Of a DNA stretch of 64,000 nt, positions 16,378 to 25,581 are shown piece after piece; position 1 is the stretch's first letter; each line of letters begins with the position of its first letter. Where the stretch lies: NCBI GenBank assembly GCA_002337125.1, contig DDFJ01000004.1:2159889-2223888 (forward strand). Direction: 5' to 3'. This DNA comes from Chitinophagaceae bacterium UBA1931. Lineage in GTDB: Bacteria > Bacteroidota > Bacteroidia > Chitinophagales > Chitinophagaceae. The notes beneath the pieces were generated by a model. The model was not told the origin of the DNA, did not search any database, and saw nothing but the letters and a program-made list of their open reading frames with translations. The position numbers and the translations under genes are program-made.

Positions 16378-17427
16378 TTGAAGCTCAATAATTATCCGGC
16401 ATTTGTATTCATCTTTCTTATACCATACCTGTATTCATGTTCGCCGTCGTACAAGACGTTACTACCTGAATACATAAAAGAATTTTCAACAGTAAATGCC
16501 GCTCCCGATTATTCCAATCTTGAATGTTGGGCTGCACATCCCTGGAAAAAAGATCCTTCTGACAGTATTCCAAAGCCGTTAAGAAAAGAACTCACCGACA
16601 GTTCTGTTGATGTGTTTTTTGTACACCCAACAACATTAACATCCGAAGAGACACAAAACATTACTTGGAATGCATCCATCAATGATGCAGAGCTCAATTT
16701 AAAAACAGACTATACAACAATATTATACCAGGGAAGTGTGTTTAATCAGCACTGCCGTGTATTTGCACCACGTTACAGACAGGCGCACATTTATTCTTTT
16801 TTTACAGATGATACAACCAAGGCTAGATCTGCACTTGATCTTGCTTATGAAGACGTAAAAACAGCATTTGAATATTACCTGCAACATTATAATAACGGTC
16901 GTCCTATTATTATAGCATCACACAGCCAAGGGACCTTTCATTGTATACGATTATTGAAAGAATATTTTGAAAATAAGCCACTACAAACACAATTAGTCTG
17001 CGCTTACCTTATTGGTTTTGCTGTTCCCAAAAACTATTACACAACACTGCAACCTTGTGCTGCCGATACATCCACCGGCTGCTTTGTTACCTGGCGTACA
17101 TTTAAGAAGGGATATCTCGGTCCTTATGTGAAGAAAGAAAACGGAAGTTCGTGGGTGGTAAATCCATTAAGCTGGACGATGGATAGTTTGGCTGTTTCAA
17201 GAAAACAAAACAAAGGATCTATTCTTTTCAATTTTAATAAACTCGCAAAGCATACAAACAGTGCAACCGCTGCTCATGGCATCATCTGGACAAACAGACC
17301 GAAATTTCCGTTTAGTTTTATTTTACTGAGAGGTAAAAAAAATTATCATCCCGGAGATATTAATCTCTATTACATGAGTGTGCGTGAAAATATTTCTACA
17401 AGAATTAATGACTACTTAAAACAATAA
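16378..17427 (+). CDS. DUF3089 alpha/beta-hydrolase lipoprotein
   Basis: A 349-residue exported protein with lipobox PYLYSC (cysteine at about residue 21). The body matches DUF3089, an alpha/beta-hydrolase family: ECWAAHPWKKDPSDSIP, VDVFFVHPTT, FAPRYRQAHIYSF, and the nucleophile elbow IIIASHSQGTFH with the active serine in SHSQG. The C-terminal YHPGDINLYY holds a conserved aspartate. The enzyme substrate is unknown. The start codon is TTG at 16378, giving MKLNNYPAFVF with a good signal peptide; no upstream ATG exists in frame. It is divergent from the chromate transporter and convergent with the next lipoprotein. Confidence 0.87.
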   Translation: MKLNNYPAFVFIFLIPYLYSCSPSYKTLLPEYIKEFSTVNAAPDYSNLECWAAHPWKKDPSDSIPKPLRKELTDSSVDVFFVHPTTLTSEETQNITWNASINDAELNLKTDYTTILYQGSVFNQHCRVFAPRYRQAHIYSFFTDDTTKARSALDLAYEDVKTAFEYYLQHYNNGRPIIIASHSQGTFHCIRLLKEYFENKPLQTQLVCAYLIGFAVPKNYYTTLQPCAADTSTGCFVTWRTFKKGYLGPYVKKENGSSWVVNPLSWTMDSLAVSRKQNKGSILFNFNKLAKHTNSATAAHGIIWTNRPKFPFSFILLRGKKNYHPGDINLYYMSVRENISTRINDYLKQ

Positions 17428-17445
17428 CCTCTTTGAAGGATTTAA

Positions 17446-18123
17446 TTATTTAATTGTATATACTCCCAACTTTGTTTCAGCATTGAAATTAACAGAAGCA
17501 AGCGGAATACTCATAGCTGTAACACTGTGAATAAGCCCGATATTTTTTGCATAATAATATTCAAGTGTTGAAGATGCAACTTGTATTGGAGAGCCTAACG
17601 CAGTAAACGATGGAACTGCAGTTACCTTAATTACATTACTGAATGTTGTTGAACCAACAACATGTGTTGTTCCCTTTTCAGCAACCGAGAATACAAAAAC
17701 TGCAGTTACCGGAATTGTGCCATAGCCAGTAACAGTGGCATTCACAATTTTTGTTTCTGTCCATGTTTGACCAACAGCTAAATTATCTTTCAGGTATAAT
17801 AATTCGAGCGGTTCATTATTCAATTCAGCAAAGCGGCCATATCGATAATAATCATTTCCTGATTTACAGTAATAAGTATTCTGGCCACCCGTGTTTGAAC
17901 AAATTCTGTATGTACGGGAATTAATTGTTGTGTCGGTAGATGTAGCAGTTATTTTAAAACTACCAGCACCTGTTCCGGTAGTTGTATAGTTCCACTCGCT
18001 TCCGGTAGTAGTTGGCTGATAAGTATCTGCAGCAGCAGGCGTATTACCTCCATTGTTTTTTTTACAGTTTGTTGATGTAAGTATCATCAGCAAAGCAAGA
18101 AAAACAAAAGTTGACTTATGCAT
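17446..18123 (-). CDS. Hypothetical lipoprotein
   Basis: A 225-residue lipoprotein with signal MHKSTFVFLALLMILTSTNC and lipidated cysteine 20. The mature part is rich in Thr, Val and Ser and predicted beta-strand; it opens with YQPTTTGSEWNYTTTG, a start frequent in Bacteroidota surface proteins that carry a beta-sandwich. There are two cysteine-containing strands (YRICSNTGG, TYYCKSGND). No enzyme motif is seen. It lies 50 bases downstream of asnS on the same strand. Function unknown. Confidence 0.75.
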   Translation of the reverse strand: MHKSTFVFLALLMILTSTNCKKNNGGNTPAAADTYQPTTTGSEWNYTTTGTGAGSFKITATSTDTTINSRTYRICSNTGGQNTYYCKSGNDYYRYGRFAELNNEPLELLYLKDNLAVGQTWTETKIVNATVTGYGTIPVTAVFVFSVAEKGTTHVVGSTTFSNVIKVTAVPSFTALGSPIQVASSTLEYYYAKNIGLIHSVTAMSIPLASVNFNAETKLGVYTIK

Positions 18124-18173
18124 GGTATTTTATTTGGTTGGATAATAAAACGCCTGTAACCGCTGCTTGTTGT

Positions 18174-19613
18174 TTAAAACTCGCAGTTCTTGGGAGTACG
18201 GGGGAATGCAATCACATCCCTGATATTGCCCATACCGGTAACAAACTGAACCATACGTTCAAAACCCAGGCCAAAACCAGCATGAGGTACTGATCCGAAC
18301 CGACGGGTATCAAGATACCACCAAAGCTCTTCGGCAGGAACATGCATTTCGCTCATACGTTGTTCCAGTTTTTCAAGACGCTCTTCACGCTGTGAACCGC
18401 CAACAATTTCACCAATACCGGGCGCAAGAATATCCATTGCGGCAACAGTTTTGCCATCCTCGTTCTGGCGCATGTAAAATGCTTTGATATCTTTTGGATA
18501 GTTTGTAACAATAACCGGTTTTTTGAAATGCTTTTCTACAAGGTAACGCTCATGTTCACTTTGCATATCAATTCCCCACTTTACATCGTATTGAAACTTC
18601 TTCTTTTTATACGCAGGTGATTGTAAAAGAATATCAATTGCCTCGGTGTAAGTAATGCGTTCAAAGTTATTGTTGAGAACAAATTCAAGCTTTTCAATCA
18701 AACCCATTTCGCTACGCTTATCTTGGGGAAGCTGCTTTTCTTCTTCAACTAAACGCTGTGCAAGAAACTCCAGGTCCTCCCTGTTGTTTTCCATTGCGTA
18801 GCGGATGATATATTTGATGAACTCTTCTGCAAGATTCATGTTGTCTTCCAAATCACAGAAAGCCATTTCTGGTTCAATCATCCAGAACTCAGCGAGGTGA
18901 CGGGCAGTATTGGAATTCTCTGCACGGAAGGTTGGGCCGAATGTATAAATTTCACCAAAAGCCGTTGCGCCAAGCTCGCCTTCCAGCTGACCGCTTACTG
19001 TTAAATTTGATGAACGACCAAAGAAGTCTTCTTTAAAATTAATGCTTCCGTCATCTTCATTACGTGGAGGATTATCCATTGGTAATGTTGTTACACGAAA
19101 CATTTCACCAGCACCTTCTGCATCACTTGCGGTAATGATGGGCGTATGCAAATAGACAAATCCCATTTCGTTGAAAAATTTATGTATGGCAAAAGCAAGG
19201 GAATGACGTACACGGAAAACTGAACCAAATGTATTGGTGCGAAAACGAAGATGTGCGATTTCACGTAAAAATTCAAGACTGTGCTTTTTAGGTTGCAAAG
19301 GGTATTTCTCTGCATCGCTATCGCCCAGAATTTCCAATGCAGTAGCTTTTAATTCCACTTTCTGGCCTTTACCCAGCGAAGGAATAAGAATACCGCTTAC
19401 TTTGAGAGAAGCAGATGTTGTAATTCGTTTGAGTTGCTCTTCATCAAATTTACCCAGTTCCAGTACCACCTGCAGGTTATTATTCGTACTGCCATCATTC
19501 AATGCCACAAACTGGTTATTGCGGAAAGTGCGCACCCAACCCATTACTGTTACTTCCTGTTCTTTTGGTTCCCAAGTAAGAAGCTCTTTAATCTTCACTC
19601 TTTTATTAAACAT
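18174..19613 (-). CDS. asnS: Asparaginyl-tRNA synthetase
   Basis: Class II aminoacyl-tRNA synthetase charging tRNA-Asn. 479 residues from ATG 19613 (MFNKRVKIKELLTW); the open frame extends upstream, but that part reaches past the -7 box and lacks similarity. The N-terminal OB fold includes VMGWVRTFRNNQFVALNDGS. Class II motif 2 is FRAENSNTARHLAEFWMIEP, and motif 3 is GFGLGFERMVQFVTG. The ending RDVIAFPRTPKNCEF is the usual AsnRS terminus, with RTPKNCEF distinguishing it from AspRS. A single gene with its own promoter (-7 TATCTTTG at 19633-19640). Confidence 0.97.
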   Translation of the reverse strand: MFNKRVKIKELLTWEPKEQEVTVMGWVRTFRNNQFVALNDGSTNNNLQVVLELGKFDEEQLKRITTSASLKVSGILIPSLGKGQKVELKATALEILGDSDAEKYPLQPKKHSLEFLREIAHLRFRTNTFGSVFRVRHSLAFAIHKFFNEMGFVYLHTPIITASDAEGAGEMFRVTTLPMDNPPRNEDDGSINFKEDFFGRSSNLTVSGQLEGELGATAFGEIYTFGPTFRAENSNTARHLAEFWMIEPEMAFCDLEDNMNLAEEFIKYIIRYAMENNREDLEFLAQRLVEEEKQLPQDKRSEMGLIEKLEFVLNNNFERITYTEAIDILLQSPAYKKKKFQYDVKWGIDMQSEHERYLVEKHFKKPVIVTNYPKDIKAFYMRQNEDGKTVAAMDILAPGIGEIVGGSQREERLEKLEQRMSEMHVPAEELWWYLDTRRFGSVPHAGFGLGFERMVQFVTGMGNIRDVIAFPRTPKNCEF

Positions 19614-19632
19614 AGCCTGAAATTTTGAGCTG

Positions 19633-19640
19633 CAAAGATA
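19633..19640 (-). promoter_or_regulatory. Candidate -7 box of asnS
   Basis: Minus-strand TATCTTTG (consensus TAnnTTTG), 19 bases upstream of the asnS ATG. The -33 region lacks a clean TTTG. Confidence 0.4.
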
Positions 19641-19890
19641 ATCAGAGAATATTGAGTAACGTCTTTTCAGCAAAATCATCTCTTGCAGCGCTGCTTTCGT
19701 TCATACAGTTTTTTTTTGGTATTCACAAAATTGCCGTAACATTGCACCGGAAAGAGACTGTTTTTAAAAATCCGATCTTCCGAATCTCATCAAATTCAGT
19801 CGTTCCGAATCCCAAATTTTATTACCAATTCATACTTTCTTTTTTAAAATAACTCTATTTATAGTTTTCGTGTTAATGATTTAATATTTT

Positions 19891-21552
19891 ATGTACGACA
19901 TTCTACAACTGAACGATATGCTCGTTCCCGAACTGCTTGATATTGCAGAGCAGTTAAAAATTACCGGTGCCAAAAAAATGGATAAACAGCAACTTGTTTA
20001 CAAAATACTGGACAAGCAGGCTGTTATTGCCAGCGAAACAAAGGCTACCGATGAAAAACCCAAGCGTAAACGCATTGTGAAAACAACCACAGCATCAGGT
20101 ACAGAAGAAGCTGTTGTTGAAAGTGGTGATGCAGAACCAGTTCAGCCGGTTGCGCATAAACCAGTAAGGAAAAAGAAAGAGGAAGAAGCCCCTGCTGCAG
20201 CTCCTGCAAATGCACCCAAAAAACATATTAAGAAACCGGTTGAAAAAGTTGAACCGATTATACCTCCCGGATTTACCTTGCCCGGTGAAGATGATTATGT
20301 AGCCGGTCCGCCTGAAATGGAAGTAGGTGAATTGCTCCAGGAATCAAACCAGGAAGCTGAAGCGCCTGTACAACAGGAACGCCCTGCTCAACACAGGCAA
20401 TACCCCAACCGCAGAGAACAGGCTTTCAATATTGAATTTGATGGTGTAATACTTGGTGAAGGTGTATTGGAAATGATGCCTGATGGTTATGGTTTCCTCC
20501 GTTCAAGCGATTATAACTACCTGTCAAGTCCTGATGATATTTATGTATCTCCTTCACAAATCAAATTATTTGGTTTAAAAACAGGTGATACTGTTTATGG
20601 TGCTGTTCGTCCGCCAAAAGAAGGCGAAAAATATTTTGCACTGTTGAAAGTTGACAGCATCAATGGCAAGCGCCCCGAAGAAGTAAGAGACCGTGTACCA
20701 TTTGATTATCTTACACCATTGTTCCCTTATGAAAAATTAAATCTCTCTACTTCCTCTTCTATTTACAGTACAAGAATCATGGACCTGTTTACACCAATCG
20801 GTAAAGGTCAGCGTGGATTGATTGTTGCACAGCCAAAAGTTGGTAAAACCGTTTTGTTGAAAGAAGTGGCAAATGCCATTGCAGAAAACCATCCTGAAGT
20901 TTACCTGATTGTGTTGCTGGTTGATGAACGTCCTGAAGAGGTAACGGATATGGAACGTAGTGTAAGAGCAGAAGTGGTTGCATCAACATTTGATGAGCCC
21001 GCTGAAAAACACGTAAAAGTTTCAACCATTATTTTACAAAAAGCAAAACGTTTGGTGGAATGTGGACACGATGTGGTTATCCTTCTCGATTCCATTACAC
21101 GTTTGGCCCGTGCACATAATACAGTTGCGCCTGCAAGTGGTAAGGTGTTGAGTGGTGGTGTTGAAGCAAACGCCATGCAAAAGCCCAAACAGTTCTTTGG
21201 TGCTGCACGTAAAATTGAAAACGGTGGTTCGCTTACAATACTTGCAACAGCATTGATTGATACAGGAAGTAAAATGGACGAGGTGATCTTTGAAGAATTC
21301 AAAGGAACCGGTAACATGGAACTTGCCCTTGACCGCAAGCTGGCGAACAAGCGTATTTTCCCTGCTATTGATATTGTTGCATCAAGCACAAGACGTGATG
21401 ATCTGCTGCTTGATAAAGATGTTGCAAAACGTATGTGGGTATTGCGTAAACATATGTCGGATATGAATACAGAAGAAGCAATGAATACCTTGCTGCAGCA
21501 TATGAGAGGAACAAAAGATAATATGGAGTTTCTCACCAGTATGAACGGATAA
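19891..21552 (+). CDS. rho: Transcription termination factor Rho
   Basis: Hexameric RNA helicase that ends transcription. 553 residues, longer than the roughly 420 of E. coli Rho. The N-terminal Rho_N domain (1-43) is followed by an insert of about 135 residues (44-178) rich in Lys, Ala, Pro and Glu and of low complexity (KPKRKRIVKTTTASG, KKKEEEAPAAAPANAPKK). The RNA-binding cold-shock domain then begins near GVLEMMPDGYGFLRS. The ATPase core has the P loop QPKVGKT, VDERPEEVTDMERSV and the Walker B region VVILLDSITRLARA, then SGGVEANAMQKPKQFFGAAR. Such disordered inserts are known in Bacteroidota Rho. A terminator follows the stop codon. Confidence 0.97.
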   Translation: MYDILQLNDMLVPELLDIAEQLKITGAKKMDKQQLVYKILDKQAVIASETKATDEKPKRKRIVKTTTASGTEEAVVESGDAEPVQPVAHKPVRKKKEEEAPAAAPANAPKKHIKKPVEKVEPIIPPGFTLPGEDDYVAGPPEMEVGELLQESNQEAEAPVQQERPAQHRQYPNRREQAFNIEFDGVILGEGVLEMMPDGYGFLRSSDYNYLSSPDDIYVSPSQIKLFGLKTGDTVYGAVRPPKEGEKYFALLKVDSINGKRPEEVRDRVPFDYLTPLFPYEKLNLSTSSSIYSTRIMDLFTPIGKGQRGLIVAQPKVGKTVLLKEVANAIAENHPEVYLIVLLVDERPEEVTDMERSVRAEVVASTFDEPAEKHVKVSTIILQKAKRLVECGHDVVILLDSITRLARAHNTVAPASGKVLSGGVEANAMQKPKQFFGAARKIENGGSLTILATALIDTGSKMDEVIFEEFKGTGNMELALDRKLANKRIFPAIDIVASSTRRDDLLLDKDVAKRMWVLRKHMSDMNTEEAMNTLLQHMRGTKDNMEFLTSMNG

Positions 21553-21573
21553 TTTTTTACATTTTTATCATAC

Positions 21574-21602
21574 AAAGTCCTGCTGAACAGCGGGACTTTT
21601 TT
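21574..21602 (+). terminator. Rho-independent terminator after rho
   Basis: Stem AAAGTCCTGCTG (21574-21585) with CAGCGGGACTTT (21588-21599), one wobble, followed by a T run to 21602. It overlaps the start of the next small gene region, 21 bases after the rho stop. Confidence 0.75.
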
Positions 21603-21611
21603 CTTCAAACT

Positions 21612-21800
21612 ATGCTTTACATTATTGGTAATATTTGCAGAGTTTTTGGCTTTTTAAGCTTCGCACTTTTGTGTTATGCGTGGTTTTTTACCAGCAACCT
21701 GCAACTGTTTGTTATTGCCAAACTACTGACGATTGTGTTCTTTAGTGCTGCATTTTTACTATGGATTATTTCCATTGTTGTTGCGAAGCGAAATAAATAA
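21612..21800 (+). CDS. Small two-helix membrane protein
   Basis: A 62-residue hydrophobic protein with two membrane helices, about 5-27 (IGNICRVFGFLSFALLCYAW) and 32-57 (FVIAKLLTIVFFSAAFLLWI), and a short basic end (AKRNK). No family can be named. It begins 9 bases after the rho terminator and ends 16 bases before mnmH, so it is probably the first gene of the mnmH-selD run. ATG start at 21612. Confidence 0.6.
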   Translation: MLYIIGNICRVFGFLSFALLCYAWFFTSNLQLFVIAKLLTIVFFSAAFLLWIISIVVAKRNK

Positions 21801-21816
21801 TTTTGAAAGACGCTTT

Positions 21817-22854
21817 ATGGCCACAGAAAAAATTAATATCGAAGAATTTCTTTCCCTTGCAAAGTCACATCCTGTGTTAGATGTACGTAGCCCCGGGGAA
21901 TACAATCATGCACATATACCCGGAGCAAATTCGTTTCCATTGTTTAACGATGAAGAACGAAAGGTTGTTGGCACAACGTATAAACAAAAAAGCAGGGAAC
22001 AGGCTATTAAAAAAGGGCTTGATTATTTTGGTGTTAAGATGCGGAAAATGGTGGAAGAAGCAGAACGAATTTGCGGCACAGATAAAACCGTTCTTGTTCA
22101 TTGCTGGCGGGGTGGTATGCGAAGTGCTGCGATCGCCTGGCTGTTGGACTTGTACGGATTTAAAGTGTACCTCTTGATTGGTGGCTATAAACAATTCAGG
22201 AGATGGGCGCTGGAACAGTTTGAAAAAGAATACCCGTTTCATGTGTTAAGCGGTTATACAGGTAGCGGCAAAACACATGTGCTTACAGCATTACAAAAAA
22301 AGGGTGGTCTTGTAATTGATCTTGAAGGATTGGCACATCACAAAGGATCGGCTTTTGGTAATATCGGTATGCCGCAGCAGCCCAGCCAGGAAATGTTTGA
22401 AAACAAACTTGCAGTAGAACTATATGCAGCTTTTATGCAACAAATACCCATTTGGGTGGAAGATGAAAGTCAGCGTATTGGAGATGTAAACATTCCGATC
22501 GTTCTCTGGAAGCAAATGCGCAATAAAGAAGTTTTCTTTTTAGACATTCCCTTTGAAGAGCGACTGAAACATATTGTGGAAGAGTATGGTAAACTTCCCA
22601 AGGAAAAGCTCGTAAATGCAGTTATCCGCATCAAGAAAAGACTGGGAGGTCTTGAAACGAAAGAAGCAATTAATGCATTGGTTGAAGACCGGACAGAAGA
22701 CAGCTTCCGCATCCTGCTCAGCTATTATGACAAATGGTATCTAAAGGGGCTGCATAATAGAGAAGGACTTGAAACGTTATTGTATAAGATACCCTGTAAA
22801 ACAGTTGAAGCATCTAATGTGAACCTGCTTTTGCAGCAGCATCAAAAACAATAA
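21817..22854 (+). CDS. mnmH: tRNA 2-selenouridine/geranyl-2-thiouridine synthase
   Basis: Replaces sulfur by selenium at position 2 of the wobble uridine of certain tRNAs through a geranylated intermediate, using selenophosphate. 345 residues from ATG 21817. The N-terminal rhodanese domain has VLDVRSPGEYNHAHIPGA and the active cysteine C96 in LVHCWRGGMRS. The C-terminal P-loop domain begins with GYTGSGKT (146-153). The open frame extends 28 codons upstream, but that part overlaps the previous gene. selD, which makes selenophosphate, is four genes on in the same orientation, and mnmG elsewhere in the window makes the cmnm5 part of the same nucleoside. Confidence 0.95.
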   Translation: MATEKINIEEFLSLAKSHPVLDVRSPGEYNHAHIPGANSFPLFNDEERKVVGTTYKQKSREQAIKKGLDYFGVKMRKMVEEAERICGTDKTVLVHCWRGGMRSAAIAWLLDLYGFKVYLLIGGYKQFRRWALEQFEKEYPFHVLSGYTGSGKTHVLTALQKKGGLVIDLEGLAHHKGSAFGNIGMPQQPSQEMFENKLAVELYAAFMQQIPIWVEDESQRIGDVNIPIVLWKQMRNKEVFFLDIPFEERLKHIVEEYGKLPKEKLVNAVIRIKKRLGGLETKEAINALVEDRTEDSFRILLSYYDKWYLKGLHNREGLETLLYKIPCKTVEASNVNLLLQQHQKQ

Positions 22855-22863
22855 CAATCTCAA

Positions 22864-24651
22864 ATGAAAAACTTTTTACTTCTTTCTTTTTTTCTCCTTC
22901 TTTCTATCTCATCCTTTTCGCAGGTTGTAACCGGTGTATACAGGGGACAAATGCAATCAGACAGTTTAAAAACACCAGTTGATTTTGAATTAACTCTCAA
23001 AGAAAAGAATGGTAAACTGTATGGTTACTGTCACCGTTTGTTCATTGTAAACGATGTGCTGTTTTATAACCTGGTAAAAGTAAACGGAAGAATAAAAGAC
23101 AGCGTATTGATTATAGAAGATGAAAAATCTGTCTCTAACAATTTTCAAGAAAATACAAAAGGGATTAAAACTGTTTTCTTTTTTAACCTGAAAAAAATTA
23201 ATGATACGGCAGTGGTGCTCGCCGGTGACTGGAATACTTCCACATGGAGAAATACCAGGGCAATTGCAGGGCAACTGGTAGTTAACAGGGAAAGAAATTA
23301 TTTGGCAACACAGCTCTACAAACGTTTGGAAGAGAAAAAGCTGGACCAGGAAATGGCATTTGAAGAAACAGTGAAGCAACAGCCAGCTGTTGTCATCAAC
23401 AAAACAAATAATCAGCCTAAAGAAAGCAACAAGCAACCAGATGTTGCATCTAATCAACCCAAACAAAATATTCCTGCAGCTCCCGTTGTACAAACACCAA
23501 CAGCTGAAGTAAAAGATTCAACGGCTGTTGCTATCAACAAAGTAAGCAATCAAAATAAACCAACTAATCAACAACCAACAGTTGCTAACAATCAACCTAA
23601 ACAAAACATACCTAATGCTCCGGTGGTAAAACAACCAACTGCTGAAGTAAAAGATTCAACGGCTGTTGCTATCAACAAAGCAAGCAATCAAAATAACCCA
23701 GCTAATCAACAGCCAGCAGTTGCAAACAATCAACCTAAACAAAATATTCCCAATGCTCCTGTTGTAAAACAACCAACTGTTGAAGCAAAAGATTCAACGG
23801 CTGTTGCAATCAACAAAGTAAATAATCAAAATAAGCCTGCTAATCAACAGCCGTCAGTTGCAAACAACCAGCCGAAACAAAATATTCCTAATGCCCCTGT
23901 GGTAAAACAACCAACTACTGAAGCAAAAGATTCAACTGCTGTTGCAATCAATAAACCAAACACTCAGAATAAACCTGCAACAACCCAACCGGCTGTTGTA
24001 ACACAACAACCAAAAACAAATCAGCCACAGCAGGTTCAGCAAAATAAACCAACTACCCAACAACCTGCTGTTGCAGTTAATCAGCCCAAACAGAATCAAC
24101 CACCTGTTACACAAAAACCAGCACAACAGCAACCCGTTGCACCAACCACACAAACACAACAACCAACTACGATCGTAAAAACTGAACAACCTGCAGTTGT
24201 AGAAAAGATAAATCCATTAATCAGCAAAACAGCTGCAGATGCATCGGGTAACAGCACCGACAAACCAACAGTGCAAAACCCTTTACCGGTAATTAATAAC
24301 CCGGTTATTACAAAAAGAGCAATGGAAATTATTCAAACAGTTGATATTGCACAGGACAGCATTGTTTTATCGCTCTATGATAATGGCGAAATAGATGGCG
24401 ATACCGTAAGTGTGTTTGTGAATAATGAATTACTGATTTCAAAAGTTGGTCTGAGTGCAAAAGCATATAAGAAAACGCTTTACTTTAAACCAGGCGAATC
24501 GTTACAGCTTACGCTCTTTGCAGAAAACCTGGGTTCAATACCACCCAATACGGGCTTGCTGGTTATCTATACCGATACCGACCGTTACCAGATTAATTTC
24601 ACGTCAACCTTAAGCAAAAGTTCGTCGGTTCTTTTGCGGCGTAAAGAATAA
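22864..24651 (+). CDS. Secreted protein with 46-residue tandem repeats
   Basis: A 595-residue exported protein (signal peptide 1-19, ending SSFSQ). Residues about 20-155 form a beta-rich domain starting VVTGVYRGQMQSDSL. Residues 176-about 390 are tandem 46-residue repeats rich in Asn, Gln, Pro and Lys, with the core NQPKQNIPNAPVVKQPT and a conserved KDSTAVAINK. A looser Q/P/T-rich linker runs to about 475. The C-terminal domain (about 485-595) reads DSIVLSLYDNGEIDGDTVSV and FAENLGSIPPNTGLLVI. The same N- and C-domains, without the repeats, occur in the next gene. It follows mnmH by 9 bases. The repeats may form an extended cell-wall or periplasm-spanning linker (inference). Function unknown. 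Confidence 0.85.
   Translation: MKNFLLLSFFLLLSISSFSQVVTGVYRGQMQSDSLKTPVDFELTLKEKNGKLYGYCHRLFIVNDVLFYNLVKVNGRIKDSVLIIEDEKSVSNNFQENTKGIKTVFFFNLKKINDTAVVLAGDWNTSTWRNTRAIAGQLVVNRERNYLATQLYKRLEEKKLDQEMAFEETVKQQPAVVINKTNNQPKESNKQPDVASNQPKQNIPAAPVVQTPTAEVKDSTAVAINKVSNQNKPTNQQPTVANNQPKQNIPNAPVVKQPTAEVKDSTAVAINKASNQNNPANQQPAVANNQPKQNIPNAPVVKQPTVEAKDSTAVAINKVNNQNKPANQQPSVANNQPKQNIPNAPVVKQPTTEAKDSTAVAINKPNTQNKPATTQPAVVTQQPKTNQPQQVQQNKPTTQQPAVAVNQPKQNQPPVTQKPAQQQPVAPTTQTQQPTTIVKTEQPAVVEKINPLISKTAADASGNSTDKPTVQNPLPVINNPVITKRAMEIIQTVDIAQDSIVLSLYDNGEIDGDTVSVFVNNELLISKVGLSAKAYKKTLYFKPGESLQLTLFAENLGSIPPNTGLLVIYTDTDRYQINFTSTLSKSSSVLLRRKE
23389..23940 (+). repeat. 138-bp tandem coding repeat, four full units
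   Basis: Unit starts fall at 23389, 23527, 23665 and 23803, exactly 138 bases (46 codons) apart, each beginning GTTGYxATCAACAAA. A fifth, decaying unit begins at 23941. The middle units are the most alike; the first is diverged. The frame is kept throughout, so this is a repeat that expands or contracts without breaking the protein. Confidence 0.9.
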
Positions 24652-24686
24652 CAAAACAATAGTGAACGAATCTGTTTCTTTGCAGT

Positions 24687-25565
24687 ATGACTAAAAAAGT
24701 TCTGTTTGTTGCAGTGTTTGCATTTGTTTCAATTGCCGTTACTGCGCAAAATATTTCCGGTTTGTGGACAGGCCGTTTTACAACCAACAGCTTGCTGCAA
24801 CAGGATGTTCCTTATAAATATGAACTGCTGATTTTTCAGAATGCAGACAGCATTACCGGTTATTCATATTCAACAGCAGGCGATGAAACGTTTTATGCAG
24901 TATGTGAAATTAAAGGAATGCTGTATGATGGTTACATGGTTATAAAAGAAACAAAAACACTCTACCAGAACCCGCCCGAACCTGCAGGCTCCAGACAAAG
25001 TCATATTTTATTCTTTGGTTCTGATAATACAGAAGCTACAGGCGACTGGAAGCAATTAAACAAACGTCCTCTCCAATTAATGCTTGAAGAGGGAAAAACA
25101 TTTTTGAAGAAACAAAACGATCCCTCAAACTCGGGATTGATAAAAGTGCTGCAGCAAAAGAAAATGATTGCAGTAAATAACCCGAATGAAATTCCGGTGA
25201 AAACAGATTCGCTTAAACTTGCATCAAGAGAAAAACAATTATTACAAACCATTCTCATCAATACTGATACAATTGAACTTGAATTATATGATGACGGTAT
25301 TGTTGATGGTGATATTGTTTCGGTGTTCTTCAACAATACGGTTGTACTGGATAAAGTACTGATATCGGATAAAGCACAAAAGCTTACCGTTCACCTGCCA
25401 GCAACCGGAGAACCTGTGCGCATCAGTATGTTTGCTGAAAACGAAGGAAGCGTTCCTCCCAACACAGGTTTGCTGGTTATCAGAGACGGTGATAAAAAAT
25501 ATGAAGTGCGTTTTAAATCAGATATGAAAAAAAGCAGCACGGTAGAACTCAAACGTAGCCGATAG
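24687..25565 (+). CDS. Secreted paralogue of the repeat protein
   Basis: A 292-residue exported protein (signal peptide about 1-20, ending AVTAQ). Its N-terminal domain (NISGLWTGRFTTNSLLQQ) and C-terminal domain (DTIELELYDDGIVDGDIVSV, then FAENEGSVPPNTGLLVI and SSTVELKR) are clearly homologous to the two ends of the preceding 595-residue protein. The repeat linker is missing and is replaced by about 60 residues of mixed sequence. The two genes therefore arose by tandem duplication. The C-terminal domain looks like a small beta-sandwich. 35 bases separate it from the previous gene and 16 from selD. Function unknown. Confidence 0.82.
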   Translation: MTKKVLFVAVFAFVSIAVTAQNISGLWTGRFTTNSLLQQDVPYKYELLIFQNADSITGYSYSTAGDETFYAVCEIKGMLYDGYMVIKETKTLYQNPPEPAGSRQSHILFFGSDNTEATGDWKQLNKRPLQLMLEEGKTFLKKQNDPSNSGLIKVLQQKKMIAVNNPNEIPVKTDSLKLASREKQLLQTILINTDTIELELYDDGIVDGDIVSVFFNNTVVLDKVLISDKAQKLTVHLPATGEPVRISMFAENEGSVPPNTGLLVIRDGDKKYEVRFKSDMKKSSTVELKRSR

Positions 25566-25581
25566 GCATTTACATTTGCAC

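Noticed and set aside
20901..21608. 235-residue frame antisense to rho
   Set aside because: Ser/Arg-rich mirror of the rho coding sequence without domain features.
23389..24030. Regular repeats that might be a CRISPR array
   Set aside because: Units are contiguous, 138 bases long and in frame; there are no spacers and no cas genes.
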